This document shows positions 56,307 through 64,000 of a stretch of 64,000 bases of DNA, piece by piece; positions within the stretch are counted from its first letter, which is position 1, and each line of letters starts with the position of its first letter. The stretch lies in NCBI RefSeq assembly GCF_004000215.1, contig NZ_RBVY01000004.1:394351-458350 (forward strand), written 5' to 3'. The DNA is from Nitratireductor alexandrii (GTDB lineage: Bacteria; Pseudomonadota; Alphaproteobacteria; Rhizobiales; Rhizobiaceae). The translations under genes and the position numbers were made by a program. Below the pieces are notes generated by a model. It made no database searches, was not told the origin of the DNA, and saw only the letters and a list, made by a program, of their open reading frames with translations.

Positions 56307-57686
56307 TTGAAAACAACGCAAGCGCTCGTTGGCAGCAGGAACCGCCGCATACTCGCGACAGCGGCGTTGTCGGTTCTGCTCAGCGCCTGCACGACCGGCG
56401 GATCGATGTTCGATGTCGCCTCCCCGTCCTTTAACGGCACCAGCGGCACCACGACCGGCCCGGTCGTTCTGGACGCGATCGAAGAGAGCGATCTCGCCAC
56501 GATCGACGAAGCGCCCCCGCCTTCCGTGATAGAAGAAGGCGACACGGTGCTACCCACCGAGGTCGCCTACCTGCCCGCCGACAAGCCCGGCACGGGCGCG
56601 CCGATGCCCGGCGAGGAGAGCGCCGAGGCCCTTGCCGCAACGCCTAACGGACAGGACCGAGCGGTCGAGACCGGCGACGAGTCGGGCGGGGCAACCGCCG
56701 CCGCGACATTGCAACCCGCCCCGGCACCGCCGGCCGAACCGCCGAAAAAACGCGGTTTCTTCGCCAGCCTGTTCAACAGTCCCGCGCCACGAACCGCCGA
56801 GACCGAGCGCGGCCGCGCGCCGCGCCAGAATCGCATCGCAACGCCCGAAACGACCGTTGCCGCCGCCATACCGGCCGACAAGCCAGAAACCGCAACACCT
56901 CCCCTGCCCGCGCCGGCGAACGCCGCCGAAGAAACCGCCGCATCGACCGACGACGCAACGCAGCCCGTCGCCCCCGAACCCACCGCCTTCATCGAGAGCG
57001 GCCCCGGGCCCGCGCCCGCGCCGGTTCAAAAGCGCGGTTTTCTGGCAAGCCTGTTTTCCAACGACGTGCGCTCGGCCGACACGGCCGAGCGGCCTGCCGC
57101 AAGAACCACGCCGCGCCGCGAGCCGGTGGTCGCGCTTGCCTCGACCGGACCGGCCAAGCCGATCATCGATCCGGTCTCGCCGACCGGTTCCGGAGATGCC
57201 CTGCCCGGCGTGCGCCAATCGGCGCTGTTCGAGATCACCAGAAAATCCGGGCTCGACGAAGACGACGACATCGACGTGCACGAGGCCGGCGAGCCGGTAC
57301 GCGTGGCCTCGGCGGCGGGTCTGGCCCGTCTTGCCCCCAACGGCTTGATCAAGCAGACCGACAGGGTCGATGTCGGTTGCCTCAAACCGTCGCTCGTGCG
57401 CGTGCTGCGCCGGGTCGAGCAGCATTTCGGCAAGAAGCTTATCGTCACCTCCGGCTATCGCAGCCCGGCGCGCAATCGACGCGCGCGCGGCGCGCGCAAC
57501 TCCTTGCACATGTATTGCGCGGCCGCCGATGTGCAGGTGCCGGGCGTATCCAAGGCGCAACTGGCCCGCTTTGTCCGCGCCATGCCCGGTCGCGGCGGTG
57601 TCGGCACCTATTGCCACACCAAATCGGTGCATATCGATGTCGGTCCCGAGCGGGACTGGAACTGGCGCTGTCGTCGCCGGCGCTGA
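56307..57686 (+). CDS. Lipoprotein with C-terminal M15/DUF882-type peptidase domain
   Basis: 459 residues from TTG 56307, preceded by AAGAGGGG; a hairpin CGTTCC/GGAACG lies at 56273-56290. Lipobox LSAC (Cys28). About 300 residues of low-complexity, Pro/Ala/Thr-rich linker contain a duplicated short motif, KRGFFASLF (148-156) and KRGFLASLF (242-250). The C-terminal domain has zinc ligands of the YcbK/M15A fold: His401 and Asp408 in LHMYCAAADV, and His442 with Asp444 in VHIDVG. Predicted murein-binding or murein-cleaving outer-membrane lipoprotein. It follows phaC by 270 bases that carry no other gene. Confidence 0.84.
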   Translation: MKTTQALVGSRNRRILATAALSVLLSACTTGGSMFDVASPSFNGTSGTTTGPVVLDAIEESDLATIDEAPPPSVIEEGDTVLPTEVAYLPADKPGTGAPMPGEESAEALAATPNGQDRAVETGDESGGATAAATLQPAPAPPAEPPKKRGFFASLFNSPAPRTAETERGRAPRQNRIATPETTVAAAIPADKPETATPPLPAPANAAEETAASTDDATQPVAPEPTAFIESGPGPAPAPVQKRGFLASLFSNDVRSADTAERPAARTTPRREPVVALASTGPAKPIIDPVSPTGSGDALPGVRQSALFEITRKSGLDEDDDIDVHEAGEPVRVASAAGLARLAPNGLIKQTDRVDVGCLKPSLVRVLRRVEQHFGKKLIVTSGYRSPARNRRARGARNSLHMYCAAADVQVPGVSKAQLARFVRAMPGRGGVGTYCHTKSVHIDVGPERDWNWRCRRRR

Positions 57687-57806
57687 GCCCCGCCGTTCCC
57701 GCCTTCCCACTCGCCGGTTTTCGCGATCGCTGCAGCGCGACGACAGGCATTGGCGTGTGATTTATGCAGCCCGGCAAAAAATCTTCCGCCCGATCTGTTT
57801 TGCGGG

Positions 57807-57835
57807 TTGTCGCCCAACAGGAAGCTGACTATAAG
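57807..57835 (+). promoter_or_regulatory. Predicted promoter of tRNA-Glu
   Basis: TTGTCG (57807-57812), exactly 17 bases, TATAAG (57830-57835); the tRNA begins 17 bases later. A good match to the vegetative consensus. Confidence 0.65.
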
Positions 57836-57851
57836 GCCGCACGTTCCCCGC

Positions 57852-57927
57852 GCGCCCATCGTCTAGCGGTCTAGGACGCCGCCCTTTCACGGCGGAAACA
57901 CGGGTTCGAGTCCCGTTGGGCGTGCCA
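57852..57927 (+). tRNA. tRNA-Glu (anticodon TTC)
   Basis: 76 bases with encoded CCA. Acceptor GCGCCCA pairs with TGGGCGT (one G-T pair), anticodon arm CCGCC-CTTTCAC-GGCGG with anticodon TTC, T-loop GGTTCGAGTCC. A clear cloverleaf. Confidence 0.97.
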
Positions 57928-57960
57928 ATCTTTCCAGTGATCCCATTGAATGCAGCGCGA

Positions 57961-57985
57961 CCCGCCCCATCGAGGCGGGGCTTTT
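57961..57985 (+). terminator. Terminator after tRNA-Glu
   Basis: CCCGCC (57961-57966) and GGCGGG (57974-57979) with a 7-base loop, then GC and TTTT. Lies 34 bases after the tRNA. Confidence 0.6.
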
Positions 57986-58141
57986 GGCCATGCCGGTCGA
58001 CCCAGGCATGCGCCCTTCGCGGCAATGGCAGCGCTGCGGGCTTGATGCCGGCGCGCTTCGATGCCAAATCTGCGTATGAAGGTGCCGCCACCGACGGCCG
58101 CGCCCGCTCCCGTTGCCAACGCACGCCCGAAAGACGAGCCC

Positions 58142-58969
58142 ATGGTCACCTATCAGGACGCGGCAACCGCGCCACTCAAAAACACCGGTCAGATTCGCCT
58201 CTACGACGAGACCGGCTTCGAAGGCATGCGCCGCGCCTGCCAGTTGACCGCGCGCTGCCTCGACGAGCTTGTTCCGATGGTCGAACCCGGCGTCACCACC
58301 GAAACGCTCGATCGCTTCATCTTCGAATTCGGCATGGACCACGAGGCCATCCCGGCGACGCTCAACTATCGCGGCTACACCAAATCGTCCTGCACCTCGA
58401 TCAACCACGTGGTCTGCCACGGCATTCCCGACCGCAAGCCTTTGCGCGAGGGCGACATCGTCAATATCGACGTCACCTACATCCTCGACGGCTGGCACGG
58501 CGATTCCTCGCGCATGTACCCGGTCGGGCAGATCAAGCGGGCGGCCGAAAGGCTGTTGGAGGTGACCCATGAAAGCCTGATGCGCGGCATCGCGGCGATC
58601 CGGCCGGGCGCACGCACCGGCGCGATCGGCGCGGCAATCCAAACCTATGCCGAAGGCGAGCGCTGTTCGGTAGTGCGCGATTTTTGCGGCCACGGCGTCG
58701 GCCTTCTGTTTCACGACGCGCCCAACATCCTGCACTACGGCAGCCCGAACGAAGGGGTGGAGCTGAAACCGGGCATGATCTTCACCGTCGAGCCGATGAT
58801 CAATCTCGGTCGGCCGCATGTCAAAGTGCTGTCGGACGGCTGGACGGCGGTCACGCGCGACCGCTCGCTGTCGGCGCAGTACGAGCACAGTATCGGCGTC
58901 ACCGAAACCGGCTGCGAGATTTTCACCCTGTCGCCGGCCGAGCTCGACCGGCCGGGCCTGCGCGACTGA
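58142..58969 (+). CDS. map: Type I methionine aminopeptidase
   Basis: 275 residues from ATG 58142. The frame is open to ATG 58061, but the Pro/Ala-rich extension is not expected, and MVTYQDAATAPLKNTGQIRLY is the usual rhizobial start; ATG 58076 is a further alternative. Metal ligands Asp110, Asp121, His184, Glu217 and Glu248 are all present, and His93 lies in the substrate pocket (NHVVCHGIPD). It removes initiator methionine from nascent proteins. Followed by radC 110 bases on. Confidence 0.94.
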   Translation: MVTYQDAATAPLKNTGQIRLYDETGFEGMRRACQLTARCLDELVPMVEPGVTTETLDRFIFEFGMDHEAIPATLNYRGYTKSSCTSINHVVCHGIPDRKPLREGDIVNIDVTYILDGWHGDSSRMYPVGQIKRAAERLLEVTHESLMRGIAAIRPGARTGAIGAAIQTYAEGERCSVVRDFCGHGVGLLFHDAPNILHYGSPNEGVELKPGMIFTVEPMINLGRPHVKVLSDGWTAVTRDRSLSAQYEHSIGVTETGCEIFTLSPAELDRPGLRD

Positions 58970-59079
58970 AAACGCAGCGTTCCGCCCCATTCCGCACGGC
59001 GATTCCCTCCGGCCACGAAACGGTCTAGGCTTGCCGCCGGGTGGGTCATGGAATGTGCGTCCTGCAAGCGGGAGGGTGG

Positions 59080-59814
59080 ATGGCGCCGGAGGATGACGAC
59101 GAACGCGGCTTTTTTGCCGAAAACCCCGTGCCCCGCGCCGGCAAGCCGCATTATTCGGGCCATCGCGAGCGGCTGCGCGAGCGGTTGCGCGACGGAGGCC
59201 AGGCCGCGCTCGCCGAATACGAGCTTCTTGAATTGCTTCTGTTTCGCTCGATTCCGCGCGCCGACACCAAGCCGGTTGCCAAGACGCTGATCGCCCGCTT
59301 CGGATCGTTCGCCGAAGTATTGGGCGCACCGGAACACCTGCTGCGCGAGGTGCAGGGCGTCGGCCCGGCGGTTGCCTTCGACCTGAAACTGGTCGCCGCC
59401 GCGGCCGAACGGATGCTCAAGGGTCGCATTCGCGGACGCCAGGTCCTGACCTCCTGGAGCGACGTTATCGACTATTGCCGCGCCGCGATGGCGTTCGAAC
59501 CGCGCGAACAGTTCCGCATCCTGTTTCTCGACAAGAAGAACGCGCTGATCGCCGACGAGGTCCAACAGCAGGGAACGATCGATCACACGCCGGTCTATCC
59601 GCGCGAGGTCGTCAAGCGTGCGCTCGAATTGTCGGCGACGGCCCTGATCCTGGTCCACAACCACCCCTCAGGCGATCCCACGCCCTCGCGCGCCGACATT
59701 GAGATGACGCGGATGGTCGTCGAGTCGGCCAAACCGCTCGGCATCGCCGTCCACGATCACATTATCGTCGGCAAGAACGGCCACGCCAGCCTGAAGGGTC
59801 TGCAATTGATCTAA
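59080..59814 (+). CDS. radC: RadC-family JAMM-domain protein
   Basis: 244 residues from ATG 59080, chosen for the site GGGAGGGTGG; GTG 59041 and ATG 59053 are earlier in-frame options. N-terminal HhH region (HREPxR-like [44 protein letters not shown]) and C-terminal JAMM metal motif [14 protein letters not shown] preceded by a distant Glu. The family name comes from an old repair phenotype; the true function is unresolved. Ends where the AT-rich spacer begins. Confidence 0.93.
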   Translation: MAPEDDDERGFFAENPVPRAGKPHYSGHRERLRERLRDGGQAALAEYELLELLLFRSIPRADTKPVAKTLIARFGSFAEVLGAPEHLLREVQGVGPAVAFDLKLVAAAAERMLKGRIRGRQVLTSWSDVIDYCRAAMAFEPREQFRILFLDKKNALIADEVQQQGTIDHTPVYPREVVKRALELSATALILVHNHPSGDPTPSRADIEMTRMVVESAKPLGIAVHDHIIVGKNGHASLKGLQLI

Positions 59815-59985
59815 AATTTATGTAATTTTTCAATATATATTCATTCAAATTTGAATAATATTTTAAATAAATAAGGTTTTTCGAGAATCCCATCTCGAAA
59901 AGGCAATTAACCAAATTTGTCAATTGTTAAGCAAGTCGATTAACTTTCGTTTAACACTCTCAGCGGGTGACCGTGGGAGTTTATC
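59815..59985. promoter_or_regulatory. AT-rich spacer between radC and the methyltransferase gene
   Basis: About 130 bases (59815-59955) are strongly A+T-rich in an otherwise very GC-rich window. They contain the palindrome ATTCAAATTTGAAT (59843-59856), a hairpin TTTTCGAGA/TCTCGAAAA (59878-59886 and 59893-59901) with a CcrM-type GAATC in it, and several TTAA elements. No ORF. Probably the methyltransferase promoter and perhaps a binding site for AT-preferring regulators. Confidence 0.6.
59940..59954 (+). promoter_or_regulatory. CtrA-type box upstream of the methyltransferase gene
   Basis: TTAACTTTCGTTTAA is an exact TTAA-N7-TTAA match to the full CtrA consensus, followed by C, 31 bases before ATG 59986. 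Close spacing to the start fits a promoter element. Confidence 0.6.
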
Positions 59986-60711
59986 ATGCTTATTCGCCAG
60001 ACAGCCGACAGCGGCGGTCTCGACATGCTCGGCCCGCGCCGGGCCAATCCGTACGAGAATTCGAACAGCCTGGAATTCGGGTTCCGGGCCCGCCGCTTCG
60101 TCCATATCCGCCGCCTGATCGAGGCGATCATCGCCGAACGCGGCCGCGCCGAGATCCTCGATCTGGGCGGGACGGAGACCTATTGGAAGATCGGCGCCGA
60201 TTTCATCCGCGAAAATCGCGGCCGGCTGTCCTTCACCATGGTCAATACCGAAGACCAGCAGGTCGAGGACCCTTCCTTGTTCAGTTTCGTCGCCGAGAGC
60301 GCCTCGGATCCGGCGCTGTTTGACGGCCGGCAGTTCGACCTTGTTCACTCCAATTCGGTGATCGAGCATGTCGGCGACTGGTCGAACATGGAGGCGTTCG
60401 CCGCCAATGCGCGCCGCCTGGCGCCGCGCTATTACGTCCAGACGCCGAACTACTGGTTTGCCTACGAGCCGCATTTCCGCTTCCCAGGCTTCCAGTACCT
60501 TCCCAAACGCGTCCGCGCCGCCCTGCTGACGCGCTTCGCACTCGGCTTTTTCCAGCGCATCGGCTCGCTGGAGGAGGCGCGCGACATCATCCACCATCAT
60601 CGGCTCCTGTCGACGCGTGAGATGGCGGGGCTGTTTCCCGATGCCGCGATCGTGCACGAGAAAGCGTTCGGTCTGAACAAATCGATAATCGCGATCCGCG
60701 ACCGCTGCTGA
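59986..60711 (+). CDS. Class I SAM-dependent methyltransferase (type 11-like)
   Basis: 241 residues from ATG 59986 with GGGAG upstream. SAM motif I is ILDLGGTETY (57-66) and the post-motif DLVHSNSVIEHVGDW (118-132) fits Methyltransf_11-like folds. The second half (TPNYWFAYEPHFRFPGFQYL) may bind the acceptor, which is unknown; lipids, sugars or small molecules are possible. The coding part has the GC content of its surroundings despite the AT-rich promoter. The CtrA-type box suggests cell-cycle timing. Convergent with tig across a shared terminator. Confidence 0.82.
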   Translation: MLIRQTADSGGLDMLGPRRANPYENSNSLEFGFRARRFVHIRRLIEAIIAERGRAEILDLGGTETYWKIGADFIRENRGRLSFTMVNTEDQQVEDPSLFSFVAESASDPALFDGRQFDLVHSNSVIEHVGDWSNMEAFAANARRLAPRYYVQTPNYWFAYEPHFRFPGFQYLPKRVRAALLTRFALGFFQRIGSLEEARDIIHHHRLLSTREMAGLFPDAAIVHEKAFGLNKSIIAIRDRC

Positions 60712-60735
60712 CCGCAGCCGCACAGCGCGAAACGC

Positions 60736-60766
60736 AAAACGGCCGCCCGGATCGGGCGGCCGTTTT
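60736..60766. terminator. Bidirectional terminator between the methyltransferase gene and tig
   Basis: Perfect 14-base arms AAAACGGCCGCCCG (60736-60749) and CGGGCGGCCGTTTT (60753-60766) around GAT. A/T ends on both sides let it work on either strand for the two convergent genes. Confidence 0.85.
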
Positions 60767-60797
60767 CACATGACTCGGTTGAAAGGGAGGCCGTCTT

Positions 60798-62234
60798 CTA
60801 GTCGGCGCTCTCTTCTGCGTCCTTGGCCGCGGCCTTTTTCTTCGGTGCGGCCTTTTTCTTCGCCGGCGCCTTCTTGGCCGGCTTTTCGGCCGTCTCGTCC
60901 TCGTCGTCGGCCAGCAGCTCTTCCTTGGAAACCTTCTTGTCGGTCACCTCGACCTGGCCGAGCAGATGGTCGACGACCTTCTCCTCGAACAGCGGCGCGC
61001 GCAGCGTGGCAAGCGCCTGCGGATTGCTGCGGTAATAGTCGTAGATTTCCTTTTCCTGGCCGGGATAATGGCGCACGGTCTCGATCAGGGCGCGCTGCAT
61101 CTCCTCGTCCGTGATCTGGACGCCGGCCTGCTCGCCGATTTCGGCCAGCACCAGGCCGAGCCGCACGCGACGCTCGGCGAGACGCTGATATTCCGCACGC
61201 GCCTCGTCCTCGGTCGTGTCCTCGTCCTCGAAGCCGCGGCCGGCCTTTTCGAGATCGTTCGTCACCTGGTTCCAGATATTCTGGAATTCCGCCTCGACCA
61301 ACTTGGACGGCGCCTCGAACGAATAGGCTCCGTCGAGCGCGTCGAGAAGCTGGCGCTTGACCTTCTGACGGGTCAGCGCGCCGTACTGGCTTTCGATTTG
61401 ACCCTTGACGATTTCGCGCAGCTTGTCGATCGAATCGAGCCCGAGATTCTTGGCCAGTTCGTCGTTGAGTTCCAACGCCTCCGGCTTGGAGACTTCGGAA
61501 ATCTTGACATCGAACGTCGCTTCCTTGCCGGCCAGATGCGCCGCCTGGTACTCGGCCGGGAACGTGACGGTGATGGTCTTTTCATCGCCCGCCTTGGCGC
61601 CGACCAACTGTTCCTCGAAGCCGGGAATGAACTGCTTGGAGCCGATCACCAGATTGGCGCCGTCGTCCGCGCCGCCCTCGAAGGGTTCGCCGTCGATCTT
61701 GCCGACATAATCCAGCGTGACCCGGTCGCCGTCTTCGGCCTTGCCCTTCTTCGGCGTGAAGCTGCGTGCCGATTCGGCGATCCGCAGCATCTGCTCCTCG
61801 ATCTCGGCGTCTTCGACGTCGTAGACCTCGCGCGTCACCTTGATGGTGTCGACGGCCTGGATCTCGATCGGTGGAATCACCTCGTAGGCGATCTGGAAGC
61901 TGAAATCGGCCTCGCCGGCCAGCACCTTCTCGGCTTCCTTCTCGTCCTCGGTCATCGTGACTTCGGGCTGCATGGCGGCCTTCTCGCCACGTTCGGAGAT
62001 GATCGAGCCGGTGGAATTCGACAGAATGTCGTTGACGACCTCCGCCATCACCGCCTTGCCGTACATCTTGCGCATGTGCTGCATCGGCACCTTGCCCGGC
62101 CGGAAGCCGTTGATGCGCACCTTGCCCTTGGCGTCCTCGAGCCGCTCCATCAGCCGGGCTTCCAGGTCCTTGGCGGGAACCACCACCTGGATTTCCCGCT
62201 TCAGCCCTTCATTCAGCGTTTCGGTTACCTGCAT
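60798..62234 (-). CDS. tig: Trigger factor
   Basis: 478 residues from ATG 62234 with AAAGG upstream (the preceding codon is also ATG). The frame runs back through tRNA-Leu to 62480, which is only an artefact. Ribosome-binding domain with GFRPGKVPM near residue 45, FKBP-type PPIase domain (about 155-240), and a helical C-terminal chaperone domain. The last 29 residues form a Lys/Ala-rich tail ([19 protein letters not shown]), absent from E. coli but common in this order. The chaperone binds nascent chains at the exit tunnel. tRNA-Leu lies just upstream. Confidence 0.95.
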   Translation of the reverse strand: MQVTETLNEGLKREIQVVVPAKDLEARLMERLEDAKGKVRINGFRPGKVPMQHMRKMYGKAVMAEVVNDILSNSTGSIISERGEKAAMQPEVTMTEDEKEAEKVLAGEADFSFQIAYEVIPPIEIQAVDTIKVTREVYDVEDAEIEEQMLRIAESARSFTPKKGKAEDGDRVTLDYVGKIDGEPFEGGADDGANLVIGSKQFIPGFEEQLVGAKAGDEKTITVTFPAEYQAAHLAGKEATFDVKISEVSKPEALELNDELAKNLGLDSIDKLREIVKGQIESQYGALTRQKVKRQLLDALDGAYSFEAPSKLVEAEFQNIWNQVTNDLEKAGRGFEDEDTTEDEARAEYQRLAERRVRLGLVLAEIGEQAGVQITDEEMQRALIETVRHYPGQEKEIYDYYRSNPQALATLRAPLFEEKVVDHLLGQVEVTDKKVSKEELLADDEDETAEKPAKKAPAKKKAAPKKKAAAKDAEESAD

Positions 62235-62317
62235 CATCAAACCTTTGTCTTCGCGAATGCCGGCGATCCGGCGCCTGCCGTTTCGTGAGCCGGATTCTCT
62301 TGCCGGGAGTGGCTTCG

Positions 62318-62402
62318 TGGTGCGGGTGGAGGGACTTGAACCCCCACGGCTTGCGCCACAGGAACCTAAATCCTGCGTGTCTACCAGTTCCACCACACCC
62401 GC
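62318..62402 (-). tRNA. tRNA-Leu (anticodon TAG)
   Basis: 85 bases on the minus strand with encoded CCA. Acceptor GCGGGTG pairs with CACCCGC; anticodon stem CAGGA/TCCTG around TTTAGGT gives anticodon TAG; a long variable arm (class II) and GGTTCAAGTCC complete it. It is 83 bases upstream of tig on the same strand. Confidence 0.96.
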
Positions 62403-62436
62403 TCCGGAGGCTTTTTGACCCCCGAAAGCGCGGCGT

Positions 62437-62464
62437 TCTATATCATCAGCCTTTGTGGCTTCAA
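62437..62464 (-). promoter_or_regulatory. Predicted promoter of tRNA-Leu (and possibly tig)
   Basis: Minus strand: TTGAAG (62464-62459), 16-base spacer, TATAGA (62442-62437), about 35 bases before the tRNA 5' end. Read-through into tig is plausible, as no terminator lies between. Confidence 0.55.
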
Positions 62465-62467
62465 AGG

Positions 62468-62496
62468 AAAAAGGCCGCAAAAATGCGGCTTTTTTT
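62468..62496 (-). terminator. Terminator of the GDYXXLXY operon
   Basis: GCCGCA (62474-62479) and TGCGGC (62484-62489) around AAAA, flanked by A5 and T7, so it can act on both strands. On the minus strand it follows the GDYXXLXY stop by about 60 bases and insulates the tRNA-Leu promoter. Confidence 0.75.
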
Positions 62497-62557
62497 CCGT
62501 CATGCTAGGTTTTTTCAAGCGGTCGGCTTCAGCCTACCGATTCGAATGGCTGCGCGG

Positions 62558-63136
62558 CTAATAAAGCGGCTCTTGATAGAGCGTGGTGTCGCCGTCCTGA
62601 AACGCCTTGATCTGCGCCTGCCCGGCGGCGCTGACGGCGGCGATCACATAAAAGCTGCGCTTGCGCATGTCGGCCTCGATCGCCCTGCCCTCGCCTTCCG
62701 GCAGATAGAAACGCTCGATGCCGTAGCGCAGCCTGACCCGGTCGGTCGCCGGCGACAGGCCGGATCGGAGCGCGCCGCGCAGGCGCACGCTTTTTTCGTC
62801 CGGCGGCGGAGCCCCCTGCGGTAAATGCATCGCCACCGGCTGGAAAAGCCCTTTTTCGTCGGCCTGGACATCGACCAGAACGATCGCGCCCTCGGCCAGC
62901 GTCCCCGCGGGCGGCGTCGAAAACAGCGTTTTGGGCAGGACGGAGATGCCATACCCGAGCCGCACATAGTCACCGCGCAGCAGATCGCGCGGATCGACCG
63001 GCTCGACCTTGAGGCGCACCTCCCAGCCATGGCGCAAAATATCGGCGCGGGCCTGGATCATCCATGCCAAAAAGCCGATCTGCAGCAGCGCCGCGGCAAG
63101 GGCGGCAGCGAAGAAAAGCCCGGTCCTGGCTTTCAT
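62558..63136 (-). CDS. GDYXXLXY-domain membrane-anchored protein
   Basis: 192 residues from ATG 63136, overlapping the upstream stop by four bases (ATGA). One N-terminal membrane segment (about 6-26), then the signature RGDYVRLGY (54-62) in VDPRDLLRGDY that names the family, and a beta-rich periplasmic domain ending DGDTTLYQEPLY. Function unknown. Constantly found with a DUF2157/DUF4401-type multi-pass protein, as here, suggesting an inner-membrane pair. Confidence 0.87.
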   Translation of the reverse strand: MKARTGLFFAAALAAALLQIGFLAWMIQARADILRHGWEVRLKVEPVDPRDLLRGDYVRLGYGISVLPKTLFSTPPAGTLAEGAIVLVDVQADEKGLFQPVAMHLPQGAPPPDEKSVRLRGALRSGLSPATDRVRLRYGIERFYLPEGEGRAIEADMRKRSFYVIAAVSAAGQAQIKAFQDGDTTLYQEPLY

Positions 63137-64000
63137 GAGGGCGCTCCCCGACCGGTCGCGGGCGCGAGCAGTCTTTTTTCGAGGCGAATGATGACGGCGG
63201 CCATCGCCGCCAGGATCAGTCCGGCCGCGAGCAGGAAACCGGCCGTGCCGAGCATGGTTCCGACAGTGGCGACATAGACCACGCCCAATTCGAGCGTGAA
63301 CAGCGCATAGGCGCACCAGCGCAGGGCGCGGCTGTCGCGGCCAGCCAGCATCAAGGCGGCCACGCAGCCGCCAAACGTCACCAGCGCCGCCAGCATGAAG
63401 ACCGGATCGTCGACGATTTCCGCCTGGATGAGCATCATCGCCACGGCAAAGCCGATCAGCCCGTGCACGGGCGCGCCGCCGCCCAAACGCAGGATCCGCT
63501 CACTGGCCGCCTCGCGCGCGGCGCTCACCGCCAGAAACAAGGCCGATGCCACGGCAAGCGCGACCGGAACCGCCAGGCGTTCGCCATGCAGATAGATCAA
63601 GCAGACATAACCGACGAAAGCGAGCAACAGCAAATGCCTGGCCGCACGGCTGGCGGTCCACAACGACACCGCCCACAAGCCGGCCGCCAGCACCAGCCAT
63701 TGCCAAGGCAAGGGGGACTGGCGCCAAAAATCCCAGCTATCCGTCCACAACCAGGCGACGGACAAGGCGACCGCAGCCGCCGTCAGGGCGGGCGACCGCA
63801 GCAGGATCGCGGCCAGCCCCACGCCCAGGCACCAGGTGAGCAGCGCGGCCGCCTCGTCGCCCGACAGGTGATACATCTGGCCGATCAGCGCGATCGAGGC
63901 GCCGAAGGCGGCGGCGGCCACCATATAGGCAGCCTCGCCGGCCCCGTTCTGGCCGCGCGCGCGCAGCCCCGCCCCGCCGAGATAGCCGGAGAGAATCACC
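63133..64000 (-). CDS. DUF2157-type multi-pass membrane protein, C-terminal part (cut by window edge)
   Basis: At least 288 residues are visible, and the 5' end lies beyond base 64000. At least eight hydrophobic segments, with GQMYHLSGDEAAALLTWCLG near the visible start, which is the conserved DUF2157 stretch. Ends RLEKRLLAPATGRGAPS. Coupled to the GDYXXLXY gene by an ATGA overlap. Role unknown; such pairs are thought to sit in the inner membrane. Confidence 0.8.
   Translation of the reverse strand, partial: VILSGYLGGAGLRARGQNGAGEAAYMVAAAAFGASIALIGQMYHLSGDEAAALLTWCLGVGLAAILLRSPALTAAAVALSVAWLWTDSWDFWRQSPLPWQWLVLAAGLWAVSLWTASRAARHLLLLAFVGYVCLIYLHGERLAVPVALAVASALFLAVSAAREAASERILRLGGGAPVHGLIGFAVAMMLIQAEIVDDPVFMLAALVTFGGCVAALMLAGRDSRALRWCAYALFTLELGVVYVATVGTMLGTAGFLLAAGLILAAMAAVIIRLEKRLLAPATGRGAPS

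Noticed and set aside
57852-57927. tRNA-Glu as an integration site
   Set aside because: The tRNA is followed by its terminator and core genes (map, radC); no duplicated tRNA 3' end was seen nearby.
59080-59814. radC as a sign of a mobile element or defence island
   Set aside because: It lies between map and a methyltransferase gene in a housekeeping context, with no transposase or phage genes around it.
59815-59985. Genomic-island border or mobile-element remnant, from low GC
   Set aside because: No integrase, direct repeats or tRNA target; flanking genes are core and of normal GC. A promoter region explains it better.
62235-62480. N-terminal extension of trigger factor
   Set aside because: The extra codons translate tRNA-Leu (the telltale [10 protein letters not shown] string); the family start is ATG 62234.

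Overview
The window looks like ordinary chromosome from a high-GC alphaproteobacterium of the order Hyphomicrobiales (Rhizobiales), most like the Rhizobiaceae/Phyllobacteriaceae/Brucellaceae side of that order. The reasons are the start of a CckA-type cell-cycle kinase, a one-cysteine DksA, a very large coiled-coil protein resembling the Agrobacterium growth-pole-ring protein (GPR; RgsE in Sinorhizobium), a DUF2865 protein, a class II DAHP synthase, a class I PHA synthase, and CtrA-like TTAA-N7-TTAA sites. I see no insertion sequence, prophage, CRISPR array or plasmid-type gene. Coding density is high, no gene-free stretch exceeds 300 bases, and no gene is visibly frameshifted. Only the two edge genes are incomplete.

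Layout. 1-11 kb: 5' end of cckA, a FliO-family membrane protein, dksA, a SixA-type phosphatase, the ycjX-ycjF pair, a small secreted protein, the folate genes folP-folB-folK, a DUF922 metalloprotease, and a ferredoxin reductase, 2Fe-2S ferredoxin and Hpt protein. 11-17.4 kb: the 1997-residue GPR-like protein. 17-24.5 kb: a ProC-like reductase, a four-gene MCE lipid-transport operon (mlaE-mlaF-mlaD-lipoprotein), a dipeptide epimerase and an LpxH-type phosphatase. 24.7-30 kb: a degenerate SDR protein, an FAH-family hydrolase, maeB and a DUF2865 protein. 30-44 kb: mostly minus-strand housekeeping genes (gltX behind an MFS carrier, nadE, a Tag-type glycosylase, hemerythrin, a LigB-type dioxygenase, a glycosyltransferase, DAHP synthase, a gamma-glutamylcyclotransferase and thrS), plus one alpha/beta hydrolase on the plus strand.

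44-57 kb: DUF1508, yidD, an IscU-like scaffold, then folE-hisI, a patatin, and the run aminotransferase-hom-glpX-recJ on the minus strand. phaC and an M15-type lipoprotein follow on the plus strand. 57-64 kb: tRNA-Glu, map, radC, an AT-rich spacer with a CtrA-type box in front of a methyltransferase, then tig behind tRNA-Leu, and a GDYXXLXY/DUF2157 membrane pair that runs off the window.

Themes. Several genes serve envelope growth and polarity: cckA, GPR, the MCE operon, the LpxH-type phosphatase, the epimerase and the M15 protein. Folate synthesis is split between folP-folB-folK (minus strand) and folE-hisI (plus strand). The most notable signals are: (1) three repeat classes in the GPR-like protein with periods of 22, 29 and 36 residues, all equal to 7n+1; (2) two mutually exclusive hairpins directly over the folE ribosome-binding site; (3) the AT-rich, CtrA-boxed promoter of the methyltransferase; (4) an MCE operon with a very long MlaD and no MlaC; (5) active-site or metal-ligand changes in the IscU-like, DksA and SDR proteins; (6) an 83-base tail-to-tail overlap between coding genes. 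I did not find a clearly new multi-gene system.
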